Assembly: GCA_964396655.1 (NCBI GenBank)
Contig: CAYNFP010000006.1
Location: forward strand, 1-64,000
Origin: CAYNFP01 sp964396655
GTDB taxonomy: Bacteria > Bacillota_I > Bacilli_A > RF39 > UBA660
DNA: 64,000 bases
Direction: 5' to 3'
The notes below the pieces were generated by a model. That model had not been told where the DNA came from. It made no database searches and saw nothing but the letters and a program-made list of their open reading frames with translations. The translations under genes and the position numbers were made by a program. Shown here one piece after another: positions 44,388-53,314 of this stretch. The stretch's first letter is position 1. Each line of letters opens with the position of its first letter.

Positions 44388-44824
44388 ATTTTTTTCATTA
44401 CTATATCATTAACTACTTTCATATCTACTTTTCCCTTAAGATTTGCAGATATTTCTTTCATTATCTTACCTAAATCTTGTTTACCTTGAGGTTTTATTAA
44501 ATCAAATATTTTATTTATTTCTGCTTCTGTTTTCTCTAAAGATAACTGTTCTGGTAAATATGTTTTTAATATTTCAATCTCAGCTTTTAACTTTTCAGAT
44601 AAATCATTTCTTCCACCATTTTCAAACTCTATAATTGATTCTTTATGAGTTTTAATTTGCTTGCTAGCAACATCAATGACGGCTTCATCAGTTACTTCAT
44701 TTAATTTATTGTTTATTCTATATAAATCAACTGCGCTTTTTAAAAGTCTTATAGTACTTAATTTATCTTTATCTTTATTTATCATAGCTGATTTCATATC
44801 AGAATTTATTTTATCATATAACAT
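44378..44824 (-). CDS. yqeY: GatB/YqeY domain protein
   Basis: The 148-residue helical protein follows the YqeY pattern: RLLKSAVDLYRINNK, KQIKTHKESI, EIEILKTYLPEQLS, and the final QGKQDLGKIMKEISANLKGKVD. YqeY resembles the C-terminal tRNA-binding part of GatB; its precise role is unclear. It follows rpsU, the conserved order. Confidence 0.95.
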   Translation of the reverse strand: MLYDKINSDMKSAMINKDKDKLSTIRLLKSAVDLYRINNKLNEVTDEAVIDVASKQIKTHKESIIEFENGGRNDLSEKLKAEIEILKTYLPEQLSLEKTEAEINKIFDLIKPQGKQDLGKIMKEISANLKGKVDMKVVNDIVMKKINS

Positions 44825-44833
44825 AAATCCCTC

Positions 44834-45028
44834 CTAGTAATTACTTCTTTTACTATGTTTTTTTGCGTTTCTGATAGCTTCTTTTTTAGCTTCTCTTCTT
44901 TTAACGCCTGGTTTAGAGTATTCTTTCCTTTTTTTCATTTCAGAAGGGATACCACTTCTTTGGACTTTCATCTTGAATCTCTTTAATGCATTTTCTACAT
45001 TACCGTCTTTTACTTCAACACGTGTCAT
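44834..45028 (-). CDS. rpsU: 30S ribosomal protein S21
   Basis: The 64-residue basic protein has the S21 core ENALKRFKMKVQRSGI and a lysine-rich helical tail. It is part of the 30S platform near the anti-Shine-Dalgarno sequence. A GAGGAGGGG ribosome site precedes the ATG, and a promoter lies at 45061-45089. Confidence 0.98.
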   Translation of the reverse strand: MTRVEVKDGNVENALKRFKMKVQRSGIPSEMKKRKEYSKPGVKRREAKKEAIRNAKKHSKRSNY

Positions 45029-45060
45029 TTCTCTACTCCCCTCCTCTCATTACAAACTAG

Positions 45061-45089
45061 ATTATACAATATTTATTTATCAATTTCAA
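45061..45089 (-). promoter_or_regulatory. rpsU promoter
   Basis: TTGAAA (45084-45089), 17 bases and TATAAT (45061-45066) on the minus strand. Confidence 0.85.
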
Positions 45090-45143
45090 CCTTATCTATC
45101 AAAAAAATTTAAATTATGATATTATACTTAAGAAAGGAAAAAT

Positions 45144-45641
45144 ATGAAAAAAATTTATTTGCTTCTTATGATTGTAACTTTTACTTTTATTTTATCAGCA
45201 TGTTCAAATAACAATTCTACTGAAGATACCGATACTGGAAAAATAAAAACATTAACATGTACAATTAATTCAGCAGATGAAGATGATTATAATACAGATT
45301 ATTCAATTATATATACTTTTAAAAACGGTATAATAAAAAAATTAGAATCTGCTGCAGTAATGGAGACAGATCCAGATCAAATAGACTATATTATTTCTAG
45401 CGCTGAAGCTGTAATTGATCAAATAGGAAGTTATGATGGTTTTACTTACCAAATAACAAAAGAAGATAAATCGCATATTAGATGTGAAGTTCAAATTGAT
45501 TATACTAAAATTAATGCTGAAGATTTAACAAATCAATATGGAGAAGATTATGTTACAAGTGATACATATTTAAAATATTTACTTATGACTATGGAAGACA
45601 TTGAAGAAGGTATGACAGGAGATGGATATACTTGCAAATAA
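45144..45641 (+). CDS. Lipoprotein, YehR/DUF1307-like
   Basis: The 165-residue protein has a lipoprotein signal ending in LSAC (Cys20). The mature part begins with TLTCTINSADEDDYNTDYS, has a YTFKNGIIKKLES strand and ends in a disulfide-capable CK, in the manner of DUF1307 lipoproteins. AGGAAA precedes the ATG. It diverges from rpsU and has its own terminator. The family call is tentative. Confidence 0.75.
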   Translation: MKKIYLLLMIVTFTFILSACSNNNSTEDTDTGKIKTLTCTINSADEDDYNTDYSIIYTFKNGIIKKLESAAVMETDPDQIDYIISSAEAVIDQIGSYDGFTYQITKEDKSHIRCEVQIDYTKINAEDLTNQYGEDYVTSDTYLKYLLMTMEDIEEGMTGDGYTCK

Positions 45642-45660
45642 AAAGACTTTAAAGTCTTTT
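45641..45660 (+). terminator. Terminator of the lipoprotein gene
   Basis: The perfect palindrome AAAAGACTTTAAAGTCTTTT directly follows the stop and is followed by T. Confidence 0.8.
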
Positions 45661-45836
45661 TTAATTTATCTTTTTACTTTGCTGTATTAAATAAAAGCTC
45701 TATTTGATGCCAATTTTATTAAAAATAATGATGGTGAAACATATAAAACTTTTTCTAAAAAGACACATTGTCAATTCTATCAATTATGAATTTAGCTAAG
45801 GTTTCTATTAATATTAATCTAATAAAATGGAACGAA
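45661..45836. other. Intergenic stretch, possible gene relic
   Basis: No gene start is visible. On the plus strand a 32-codon open stretch at about 45691-45789 reads ALFDANFIKNN, DGETYKTFSKK and ends THCQFYQL before a stop. It may be the tail of a decayed gene, but I recognise no family and the evidence is weak. Confidence 0.25.
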
Positions 45837-46103
45837 TTAACGTCCCATTTCTTTACCCATTGAATCCAATAAAAACTCTACCCATCCAACTAATTCTGCT
45901 GCTTTATCTTTACCAATAATTCCTTGTGCATATAACATTTTTACTCTTTTAATAACTGCCTCTAAAGTTTCTTTAGTAGCATTAGGATTATCAATTGCTT
46001 CTTTCAATACCTCTGCATCTTTAGTTTTTTCAATTATCATTCTAATAGTTGATTGATCTGCTTCTGGATTTCCAACTATTACTCTATCTACACTCTCTGC
46101 CAT
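45837..46103 (-). CDS. Small helical-repeat protein
   Basis: The 88-residue protein contains two similar units, NPEADQSTIRMIIEKTKD and NPNATKETLEAVIKRVK, which recall variant leucine-rich or LRV-type helical repeats (NP then a helix). A further helix ends the protein. An AGGAGG ribosome site precedes the ATG. It is a single gene downstream of an ABC exporter operon. Function unknown. Confidence 0.65.
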   Translation of the reverse strand: MAESVDRVIVGNPEADQSTIRMIIEKTKDAEVLKEAIDNPNATKETLEAVIKRVKMLYAQGIIGKDKAAELVGWVEFLLDSMGKEMGR

Positions 46104-46167
46104 ATATATTTCCTCCTTTCAATATGTCTAATTAATTATAACATATTTTTATTATTCAAGCAAATAT

Positions 46168-49128
46168 TTACTCTACTGATTTTAATGATTCTATCATATC
46201 GATTTTCTTAAGAACTCTATTAATTATTAACTGAACTACTAAAGAAAATATAATTGTTGTTATAGCGGATATTAAATAACTTAACCATTTAATATTTTTT
46301 AAAAACATAATATTATCTGTCTGAGCAGTTGTTATTACAAATCTGTGTAGAAATACACCTAATATTAAACCTAATAATATACCCAATATTGTTAATACAA
46401 ATGATTCTCTATAAATAAATGTTGATATTTCTTTATCAGTAAAGCCAAGTACTTTAAATGTTGCGATTTCTCTTTTTCTTTCACTAACATTAATAATAGT
46501 TAAATTATAAAGTACTACAAAAGCTAATATTCCAGCACATATTAATATCATAATAATTATTTTATTTAATCCCGAAACAAAGCTATCAAAAGTACCAACT
46601 ATATCATCAGTATAATTAACCATTAATATATTATGTTCAGTTAATGGAATACTTTTATCAATTTTTCCATTTGCAATTATACTATTATAAGTAATACCCT
46701 TTTTAAATGTCTCTTTATAATATTCTTTATTCATATAGATATAATGAGATACATAGTTTTCTACTACATCTGTTACATATAAGAAGTATAATTCATTATT
46801 ACTATTTCTAATACTAATAATATCTCCTTTTGAAGCATTAAGTTGTTTAGATAATTGTTCTGTTATTATAACTCCATTATCTTCAATTGATGCTTTTTTA
46901 TTTGATATAATACTTTTTAAATTAATATAATCATAAAATTTCTCTTCATCTGAAGGAATTACTAAATATACGTCTCCTATTTTGTTATTATAAGTATATG
47001 TGTATGCATTTTGGTTTATTAACAAAGGATTTTTAACATTATTCTCATTAAATAATGTTGTTAAATCTTTTGATAAATCACTTTCTTCTTCATCTAATAT
47101 AAACATTGAATCATATTTTATAATATTTTCATATTGAAGTTTAGATATGGTATTCATACTATCATTTAATCCCATTCCTGTTAGTAATAATGCTGTACAA
47201 CCAGCAACACCAAGAACTGTCATTATTATTCTTTTTTTATATCTTAATAAGTTTCTTATTGTAATTTTCCACATAAAGTTTAATTTATTCCAAATAAATT
47301 TTATTTTTTCTAAAAATACTTTTTTACCAGATTTAGGAGGTCTTGGTCTTAATAAATCTGCTGATACTTCTTTAAGTTCTCTGTAGCACGCAATTATAGT
47401 TACAATAACCATCAATAATAAAGTCACTATAATTACTAAACTAAATGGAAGAGGACTAACTATTGTTATTAATTTTGGTACATAATATCTCGATAAAAAC
47501 ACTCCATATATTATTTTAGGAATAATGCTATAACCAACTGTAAGGCCTAAAATAAGACCTAATAAACCAGCTAAAAAAACATAAACTAAATAACTAGCTA
47601 CAATATTTGATTTACTATATCCATTAGATTGTAAAATACCTATTTCAGTTCTCTCTTCTTCAATTAATCTAGATAATGTATTTGAACTCATTAACATTAC
47701 AACAATGATGAAAAATATAGGTAAAACCCTAGCTATTGCATCTACTTTAATTATATCTTCTTTATAATTAATATATCCACTATTATCAGTTCTATCTAAT
47801 AAATACCATTTAGGTTTTTCAATATTATTTAAATTTTCTTTAGCGGTTTCTATTTTTTTATTAGCTTCAATTTCAGAATTTTTTAATTCTTCTAATCCAT
47901 CATTATATTCTTTATATCCATTATCAATTTGAGTTTGATTATTATTAATCTCTGTAATAAATTTTTCATATTGAATGTCTAAAGTTTTAATTCCTTCATT
48001 TACATCAGATAAATTATTTTTTAAAGTTAATAATGTATTATAAGTATCTTCTAAAGAGTCAATTTGAGTTTTTAAAGAATTATATTCATCAGTTCCGCTT
48101 TCAAGTTTATTTAATTCTGTATTTAAATTTTTTATATTATTATTCATATTTGTTAAATAATCATTTAAATTATATTCATTTATACCATATGATTTTAAAT
48201 TATTTAATATAGTCTCTTTGTTATTATTCAATTCAGAATACTGTTTATCAAATTCATCTTCAGTTGCTTTCTTTTTTGAGTTTAATTTTTGTTGAGATTC
48301 ATCAAGTGTTTTTTTACTTTCTTCCAAAGTTTTAGTAGCTTTATCTATTTTTTCATTTAGTTCTTTTCTGATATCTATTATTTTTGTATTAGCTTCTTTT
48401 AATATTTCTTCATACCTAATGGTTTCTCTTATTGGTTTTAATTTTGTTAATTCTTCATTTAATAAAGATAATTTGTTTGAATAATCTTCATAATATGAAT
48501 TCATTTCTTTAGTGTTTTTAGCTATTATATATATTTCTGTATAATATGATGATACAAAAACGCTTCTGTTTACAAAAACATAAGAAATTAATTTACCATT
48601 TCCCACATTTGAGATTCCTTTTTCATCTCTTATATATAAAACAGATTTAATAAGACCAACAACTTTACAACTTTTTATATTTATATAATCAGATAAATTC
48701 TTATTACTAAAATTAATTTTATCTCCTATAGAATAGGTATAATAATCAGCAACACATTCATTATTATTTTTAGGCATTCTTCCATTAATTAATTCAACAT
48801 TATTAACATCACTTTCTAAAGCATGAACCCTAATAGATTCTCCGTCAGATATAACATCAACTGAATAACTTGGAACTACTTTTTGGGTATTGGTTAAATT
48901 CTTTATTGAATTAACATCACCTTCTGTTAATCCATAACTACTAATGATTTTGAAGTCCATTAAGTTATAATTATCATAATAATTATCTGCAGTGTAAAGC
49001 ATACCCGCTGTTGATTCTCTAAGACCAATAAAAACACTTATTCCCAAAGCAATAATAAACGCTATTGAAAGAAATCTTCCAATAGATTTAAATATTTTTT
49101 TAAATGTGTTTTTAAATAGTAATTTCAT
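46168..49128 (-). CDS. FtsX-like ABC transporter permease with large extracellular coiled coil
   Basis: The 986-residue permease has one N-terminal membrane helix, an external domain with a long coiled coil (about residues 230-430, with KTLEESKKTLDESQQK and EIEANKKIETAKEN), three helices of a first FtsX core, then a second half with a helix, a MacB-like external domain and the last FtsX core (AFVVLYNLTIINVSERKREIATFKVLG). It couples cytoplasmic ATP hydrolysis to work outside the membrane, such as export or peptide sensing. The ATG at 49128 overlaps the ATPase stop by 1 base. Confidence 0.93.
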   Translation of the reverse strand: MKLLFKNTFKKIFKSIGRFLSIAFIIALGISVFIGLRESTAGMLYTADNYYDNYNLMDFKIISSYGLTEGDVNSIKNLTNTQKVVPSYSVDVISDGESIRVHALESDVNNVELINGRMPKNNNECVADYYTYSIGDKINFSNKNLSDYINIKSCKVVGLIKSVLYIRDEKGISNVGNGKLISYVFVNRSVFVSSYYTEIYIIAKNTKEMNSYYEDYSNKLSLLNEELTKLKPIRETIRYEEILKEANTKIIDIRKELNEKIDKATKTLEESKKTLDESQQKLNSKKKATEDEFDKQYSELNNNKETILNNLKSYGINEYNLNDYLTNMNNNIKNLNTELNKLESGTDEYNSLKTQIDSLEDTYNTLLTLKNNLSDVNEGIKTLDIQYEKFITEINNNQTQIDNGYKEYNDGLEELKNSEIEANKKIETAKENLNNIEKPKWYLLDRTDNSGYINYKEDIIKVDAIARVLPIFFIIVVMLMSSNTLSRLIEEERTEIGILQSNGYSKSNIVASYLVYVFLAGLLGLILGLTVGYSIIPKIIYGVFLSRYYVPKLITIVSPLPFSLVIIVTLLLMVIVTIIACYRELKEVSADLLRPRPPKSGKKVFLEKIKFIWNKLNFMWKITIRNLLRYKKRIIMTVLGVAGCTALLLTGMGLNDSMNTISKLQYENIIKYDSMFILDEEESDLSKDLTTLFNENNVKNPLLINQNAYTYTYNNKIGDVYLVIPSDEEKFYDYINLKSIISNKKASIEDNGVIITEQLSKQLNASKGDIISIRNSNNELYFLYVTDVVENYVSHYIYMNKEYYKETFKKGITYNSIIANGKIDKSIPLTEHNILMVNYTDDIVGTFDSFVSGLNKIIIMILICAGILAFVVLYNLTIINVSERKREIATFKVLGFTDKEISTFIYRESFVLTILGILLGLILGVFLHRFVITTAQTDNIMFLKNIKWLSYLISAITTIIFSLVVQLIINRVLKKIDMIESLKSVE

Positions 49129-49826
49129 TACCAATTAATCTCCCCAATATCTATAGGATTTTTATTTTCAATTATTTCCTCAACAGTACCATTTTTCATT
49201 TTAATTACTTTATCTGCCATTTGAGCAATTACTGAGTTGTGTGTAATTATTACTACAGTCATACCATAATTCCTACAAGTATCTTGTAATACTTCCAATA
49301 CTTTTTTACCAGTTTTTGAATCTAATGCTCCAGTTGGTTCATCGCATAACAAAAGTTTTGGATTCTTAGCTATTGCTCTTGCAATTGCAACTCTTTGTTG
49401 TTCTCCTCCAGATAACTGAGATGGAAAATTATTTATTCTATCTTTTAAACCCACTTTTTTCATTACTTCAATTGGAGATAAAGCATTTTTACATATTTGA
49501 CTAGCTAATTCAACATTTTCTAAAGCCGTTAAATTTTGTACTAAATTATAAAATTGAAATACAAAGCCAATATCATATCTTCTGTACTTTACTAATTCTG
49601 AATCTTTATATTTAGCTATATCTTTATCATCAACTTTAACTTTGCCTGAATTACATTTATCCATGCCGCCCAATATATTTAATATAGTTGTTTTCCCTGC
49701 TCCAGAAGGACCTAAAACAACTGCTAATTCACCTTTTTCAATACCAAAAGATACATTTTTTAATGCATCTATTGTAAGTTCACCCATTTTATAATGTTTG
49801 TTAACATTTTTTAATTCAATAAACAT
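49128..49826 (-). CDS. ABC transporter ATP-binding protein (MacB/LolD type)
   Basis: The 232-residue ATPase has Walker A GPSGAGKTT, the Q-loop FVFQFYNLV, signature LSGGEQQRVAIARA, Walker B LLLCDEPTGALD and the H-loop ITHN, all as in the MacB/LolD branch that pairs with FtsX-like permeases. It is coupled to the permease gene. Substrate is unknown; such pairs often handle antimicrobial peptides or lipoproteins. Confidence 0.97.
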   Translation of the reverse strand: MFIELKNVNKHYKMGELTIDALKNVSFGIEKGELAVVLGPSGAGKTTILNILGGMDKCNSGKVKVDDKDIAKYKDSELVKYRRYDIGFVFQFYNLVQNLTALENVELASQICKNALSPIEVMKKVGLKDRINNFPSQLSGGEQQRVAIARAIAKNPKLLLCDEPTGALDSKTGKKVLEVLQDTCRNYGMTVVIITHNSVIAQMADKVIKMKNGTVEEIIENKNPIDIGEINW

Positions 49827-49878
49827 ATATTTTCTCCTATTATAAGTATATCATAATTATTAAAAATATTTTGTAAAA

Positions 49879-49899
49879 AAAAGAACATTTGGTTCTTTT
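49879..49899 (-). terminator. Intrinsic terminator
   Basis: The stem AAAAGAAC/GTTCTTTT with a 5-base loop lies just after the stop of the gene at 49906 and is followed on the minus strand by eight T. Confidence 0.8.
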
Positions 49900-49905
49900 C
49901 AATAA

Positions 49906-50397
49906 TTAAAATTTTCTAGCTAATTGCATACATCTATGATTAGAAATATCATTTACAAATGGACTATTATTTTCTAAATACTCAATAGCTTCCCTATCAG
50001 AATAACAAGAAGAATTAATAACGAAATTCAAAGTTGATAAAGCTCCTAAAAATTCTTGAAGACTATATTCTGTTTCCTTATAAGATTGTGCTATTTCAGA
50101 TAACTTTCTTATTTTTTCAGTATTAACATATTCAGAAATTACTAAACCCGACAATGATACTTTATCCCAATCTCTAAAAAATTTCAATGCAAATAAAAAA
50201 TCTAATGAAGTTATTCCGCTTTCTTGATCTAAAATATATTTATAGTTCATATCTATTCCCATCTGTTTTAATAAATATGAAATATAAACTATACTATTTT
50301 CTTTTCCAGACTCAAAACTTGATAAATATCCTTTGTTTGTAATATACTCATATGCATTTAGTACTGTTATTAATCCTGATTCTCTTAATGATTCCAT
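49906..50397 (-). CDS. Hypothetical protein
   Basis: The 163-residue, mostly helical acidic protein starts MESLRESGLITVLNAYEY. GAGGAGGG lies about 8 bases before the ATG at 50397, which decides the start over the longer frame to 50460. A segment around VYISYLLKQMGIDMNYKY is faintly like DUF4065-type proteins, but I would not assign it. It is a single gene between the ABC exporter and tRNA-Arg. Confidence 0.6.
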   Translation of the reverse strand: MESLRESGLITVLNAYEYITNKGYLSSFESGKENSIVYISYLLKQMGIDMNYKYILDQESGITSLDFLFALKFFRDWDKVSLSGLVISEYVNTEKIRKLSEIAQSYKETEYSLQEFLGALSTLNFVINSSCYSDREAIEYLENNSPFVNDISNHRCMQLARKF

Positions 50398-50463
50398 TAT
50401 TATTCCCTCCTCTTTTATATAATTTCGCCATATGATAACACCATATAAAATTAAAGTCAATAA

Positions 50464-50488
50464 AAAATCTAAATTTAATTTAGATTTT
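50464..50488 (-). terminator. Terminator of tRNA-Arg
   Basis: An 11-bp perfect stem AAAATCTAAAT/ATTTAGATTTT with loop TTA, followed on the minus strand by T, ends the tRNA transcript. Confidence 0.75.
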
Positions 50489-50498
50489 ATTATTTAAA

Positions 50499-50575
<77 letters not shown>

Positions 50576-50616
50576 AACTCCTGAATACATGAAAGATTAT
50601 ACAATAGATTTATTAA

Positions 50617-51564
50617 TTATTCAAGAGTTTTAAGTGTTGTTGTTATTATTTTTTCATTATTAACTTGAAAAATAACTTCATTAACATTTAAATTATCCAT
50701 CAATGACATACTTATTGTGTATTCAACCTCTTCTAATATATTTTTACTATCTCCATCAAAAATTTTATCATTAAAACTTAAAATTATTGAGTCTTCTACT
50801 ATTTCATATTTACTTAATTCAGCATTAGCGTTTAAATAACTACTTAAATTACTTTGATATATTATAGAACTTTTTAGTTCATCTATTATTACTGTAACTT
50901 TATCTCTGTCATCATTTGATATCTTAGTTACTGGAGTATAATATATTTCATCATTTATTTCATTTACATAATACACTATTGTTTTTGTTAAATTACTTAA
51001 ACTATCAAATTCATATACTTTATTAATTCCATAAGTTCTATCAAGTATTTCAGGTAATAATTTTTTGCTATTAGGAAGTTTTAATAAACTTTTTCCATTT
51101 ACTTCAATTTTAATTTTATCTATTTCTTCTAATTCAGTTAATGAAAAAACTATTGATTCTATCATATGCTCTTCATCTATCTCATTTACTTCTAATAATT
51201 CTTCGGAAAAATTTATTGTTAATATTTTATCTTTTACACTCAAATTTAATACTTTTGTATTAATAGGTATTATAGCTCTAAATCCATTTGGAATAAAATC
51301 TTCTTTTTCACTATTAACAGTTAAATATTCTATTCTTTCTTTTATAATATCTTCTAATTTTTCTTCTTCAATTGATAACTTTAATTTTGACACATAATTA
51401 TATTTATCCATAAGATAAATTCCTTTATAACTTGATTCATCATAATAAGTAACTGTTTCTTTAATTTTTAAATCATTATGTTTAAAAGGAAAAAAGTAAA
51501 ACAAAGAAACTATTAATAAAGCTAATGTTGTAAGAGTTATCTTTCTTAATGACATAGTTTTCAT
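50617..51564 (-). CDS. gerM: GerM domain sporulation/germination protein
   Basis: The 315-residue protein has an N-terminal membrane anchor (LTTLALLIVSLFYFF) and two GerM-type domains: residues about 40-180 with RAIIPINTKVLNLSV and LTINFSEELLE, and about 190-310 with YTPVTKIS, YQSNLSSYLN and IILSFNDKIF. GerM is needed for sporulation and germination in Bacillus and binds the SpoIIIA-SpoIIQ channel region. It lies close to gerE-like and spoIIIAH-like genes. Confidence 0.9.
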   Translation of the reverse strand: MKTMSLRKITLTTLALLIVSLFYFFPFKHNDLKIKETVTYYDESSYKGIYLMDKYNYVSKLKLSIEEEKLEDIIKERIEYLTVNSEKEDFIPNGFRAIIPINTKVLNLSVKDKILTINFSEELLEVNEIDEEHMIESIVFSLTELEEIDKIKIEVNGKSLLKLPNSKKLLPEILDRTYGINKVYEFDSLSNLTKTIVYYVNEINDEIYYTPVTKISNDDRDKVTVIIDELKSSIIYQSNLSSYLNANAELSKYEIVEDSIILSFNDKIFDGDSKNILEEVEYTISMSLMDNLNVNEVIFQVNNEKIITTTLKTLE

Positions 51565-51602
51565 AATATCACCCTCAAGAAATTATATTGTTTAATATAA
51601 AA

Positions 51603-51624
51603 AAAATGACTTATAAGTCATTTT
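51603..51624 (-). terminator. Terminator after the gerE-like gene
   Basis: The 22-base palindrome with arms AAAATGACTTA/TAAGTCATTTT includes the stop of the gerE-like gene and is followed on the minus strand by eight T. Confidence 0.8.
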
Positions 51625-51830
51625 TCCAAACTAATCTCGCCAAGTTTTAATAGTTCAATAACCGCTCCAGCTCTTCCTTTACAACCTAGTTTTTGCATTG
51701 AATTAGATATATGATTTCTTACTGTTTTTTCACTAATATATAATTCTTGTGCTATTTCCTTGGTAGATTTATTTTTAACTAAGAGATTAAAAACTTCATT
51801 TTCTCTTTTTGTTAATATTTTTTTATTCAT
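51618..51830 (-). CDS. gerE: GerE-like LuxR-type sporulation regulator
   Basis: The 70-residue protein is a bare LuxR-type helix-turn-helix, LTKRENEVFNLLVKNKST, KEIAQELYISEKTVRNHIS, NSMQKLGCKGRAGAVIELL. It matches GerE of Bacillus over its whole length, from the LTKRE start to the VELLxxGE end. GerE is the last mother-cell regulator of spore coat genes. The ATG at 51830 follows GAGG; a GTG at 51842 would add four residues. The stop is TGA. Confidence 0.93.
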   Translation of the reverse strand: MNKKILTKRENEVFNLLVKNKSTKEIAQELYISEKTVRNHISNSMQKLGCKGRAGAVIELLKLGEISLEK

Positions 51831-51920
51831 CCTTATCCTCACCTTCCATACTTAGTAAGTTTTATACTTTTCTAAAATATTTTATGAGGAAATGAATTAT
51901 AAGTGAGAATTATTGCCTAT

Positions 51921-52415
51921 TTAACTCTCAAATTTAACTGTAATATACATTTTTTCTTTATATTCTTCTTGAATACTTCTCATAATGTTGTTTGCTAAAG
52001 AGGCATTATGCTTGCTAGAATTTATTACAACTTTAACTTGATCATTATTTATTTCAATAAAAGATTTAATTTTAAAATCATCTAATATTTTTTGTTCTAA
52101 TTCTTCTTCTTTTCCTTTAGTTAAGTTTAATAATTTTAATTCTTCAAATGCACTATTCTTTTCATCAGCAGAACTTGTTGCTGAAGTAAGTATTTCTTGA
52201 AGCTCTTTCATAGTTGTTTCAATTTTTTCATCTCTTTCTACTCTTAAAGCAACTAATTTATCACTTTCTTCAACATTTACTTCAACTTCTTCATTTACTG
52301 TTTCTAATACTTCTTTTGTTTTTAAAAGTTCATTTGGCATAGTAACATAGTATACTCCAAGAACTAAAACTAATGTTAATAATGTTAAAAACCATAAACT
52401 TTGTTTATTTATCAC
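51921..52415 (-). CDS. spoIIIAH: SpoIIIAH-like protein
   Basis: The 164-residue protein has a membrane helix right after the start (QSLWFLTLLTLVLVLGVYYV), a charged helical stalk and a C-terminal ring-building domain (IEINNDQVKVVINSSKHNASLANNIM), the SpoIIIAH layout. In Bacillus it pairs with SpoIIQ to link mother cell and forespore. The start is GTG at 52415, with AGGGAGG 9 bases upstream; the ATG at 52436 would place the ribosome site inside the coding region. The other spoIIIA genes are not next to it. Confidence 0.9.
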   Translation of the reverse strand: MINKQSLWFLTLLTLVLVLGVYYVTMPNELLKTKEVLETVNEEVEVNVEESDKLVALRVERDEKIETTMKELQEILTSATSSADEKNSAFEELKLLNLTKGKEEELEQKILDDFKIKSFIEINNDQVKVVINSSKHNASLANNIMRSIQEEYKEKMYITVKFES

Positions 52416-52494
52416 ACAAACACCCTCCCTATTCACTATAAATTATATTAAGTTGTACATCTTTTATGAATTAAAAATAAATTTATAAATAAAA

Positions 52495-52516
52495 AAAGAT
52501 ATTATTTAATATCTTT
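52495..52516 (-). terminator. Terminator of rpmG-efp
   Basis: The stem AAAGATATTA/TAATATCTTT overlaps the efp stop and is followed on the minus strand by T. Confidence 0.75.
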
Positions 52517-53072
52517 ACGCTCTAGAAGAATATTTACCATCTCTTGTAGTAACAATGATTTCTTCATCTTCACCAATAAATAATGGTACTTTTAATGTAT
52601 ATCCAGTTTCAATAGTAGCATCTTTAAGAGCGCCACTTGTAGTGTTTCCCTTAACTGCATTTTCTGTCTTAATTATTTTATATGAAACTTTTTCTGGTAA
52701 AGTTATTCCAATAACATTACCTTCATAATTTAATACTTCTACATTCATATTTTCTTTTAAGAAATCTTTTTCTGATTCTAATTTTGATTCTGGAAGTTCC
52801 AATTGTTCATAAGTACTATTATCCATAAATACATATGAATTTCCATCATTATATAAATATGATAATTCGCTTTTTTCAACTAATGCTTTTTCTATTTTAA
52901 TTCCAGCATTAAATGTAATTTCTTGAGTTGAGTTTGTTTTTAAATTTTTTAATTTAGTTCTAACAAAAGCTCCACCTTTACCTGGTTTAACATGTTGAAA
53001 TTCAACTACTTGATAAACATTCCCGTCATATTTAATGGTCATCCCATTTTTCAAATCATTAACATTTATCAT
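52515..53072 (-). CDS. efp: Translation elongation factor P
   Basis: The 185-residue factor has domain I with VKPGKGGAF, whose Lys32 is the residue modified in many bacteria, and two OB domains, ending TGYTLKVPLFIGEDEEIIV. EF-P relieves ribosome stalling at polyproline. It follows rpmG by 5 bases. The window also carries ymfF and ymfH, whose Bacillus homologues are linked by annotation to the 5-aminopentanol modification of EF-P. Confidence 0.98.
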   Translation of the reverse strand: MINVNDLKNGMTIKYDGNVYQVVEFQHVKPGKGGAFVRTKLKNLKTNSTQEITFNAGIKIEKALVEKSELSYLYNDGNSYVFMDNSTYEQLELPESKLESEKDFLKENMNVEVLNYEGNVIGITLPEKVSYKIIKTENAVKGNTTSGALKDATIETGYTLKVPLFIGEDEEIIVTTRDGKYSSRA

Positions 53073-53077
53073 ACTAA

Positions 53078-53248
53078 TTAACTAACCTTTCTTTCTACAT
53101 GTTTAGTAGTTTTGTTACATCTTTTACAATATTTATTAATTTCAATTTTGCCTTCAGTGTTCTTTTTGTTTTTATTTGTTAAATAATTTAATTCTCCACA
53201 TACGCTACATTTTAAATTAATACTTTCTCTGTTTTCTTTCTTAGCCAT
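53078..53248 (-). CDS. rpmG: 50S ribosomal protein L33, zinc-binding form
   Basis: The 56-residue protein starts MAKKENRESINLKCSVCGE and contains the second pair YCKRCNKTTKH, so both CxxC motifs of the zinc-ribbon form of L33 are present. An AAGGAGG ribosome site precedes the ATG. The promoter is carried in the 43-bp repeat at 53272-53314. Confidence 0.96.
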   Translation of the reverse strand: MAKKENRESINLKCSVCGELNYLTNKNKKNTEGKIEINKYCKRCNKTTKHVERKVS

Positions 53249-53271
53249 AATACACCTCCTTTTAATACAAT

Positions 53272-53314
53272 AGAGATTATAACATAGTTCTTTTTATTTT
53301 AAAAGTGTTTTTTT
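53272..53314. repeat. 43-bp direct repeat, copy 1 (rpmG promoter)
   Basis: This copy matches 54490-54532 with one mismatch. On the minus strand it holds an extended -10 element TGTTACAAT that is well placed for rpmG. It begins immediately after the stop of the 342-residue gene. With copy 2 it brackets a 1.2-kb insertion. Confidence 0.85.

Noticed and set aside
49906..50397. Panacea/DUF4065-type antitoxin
   Set aside because: Only one short helix recalls that domain, and no toxin-like partner is adjacent.
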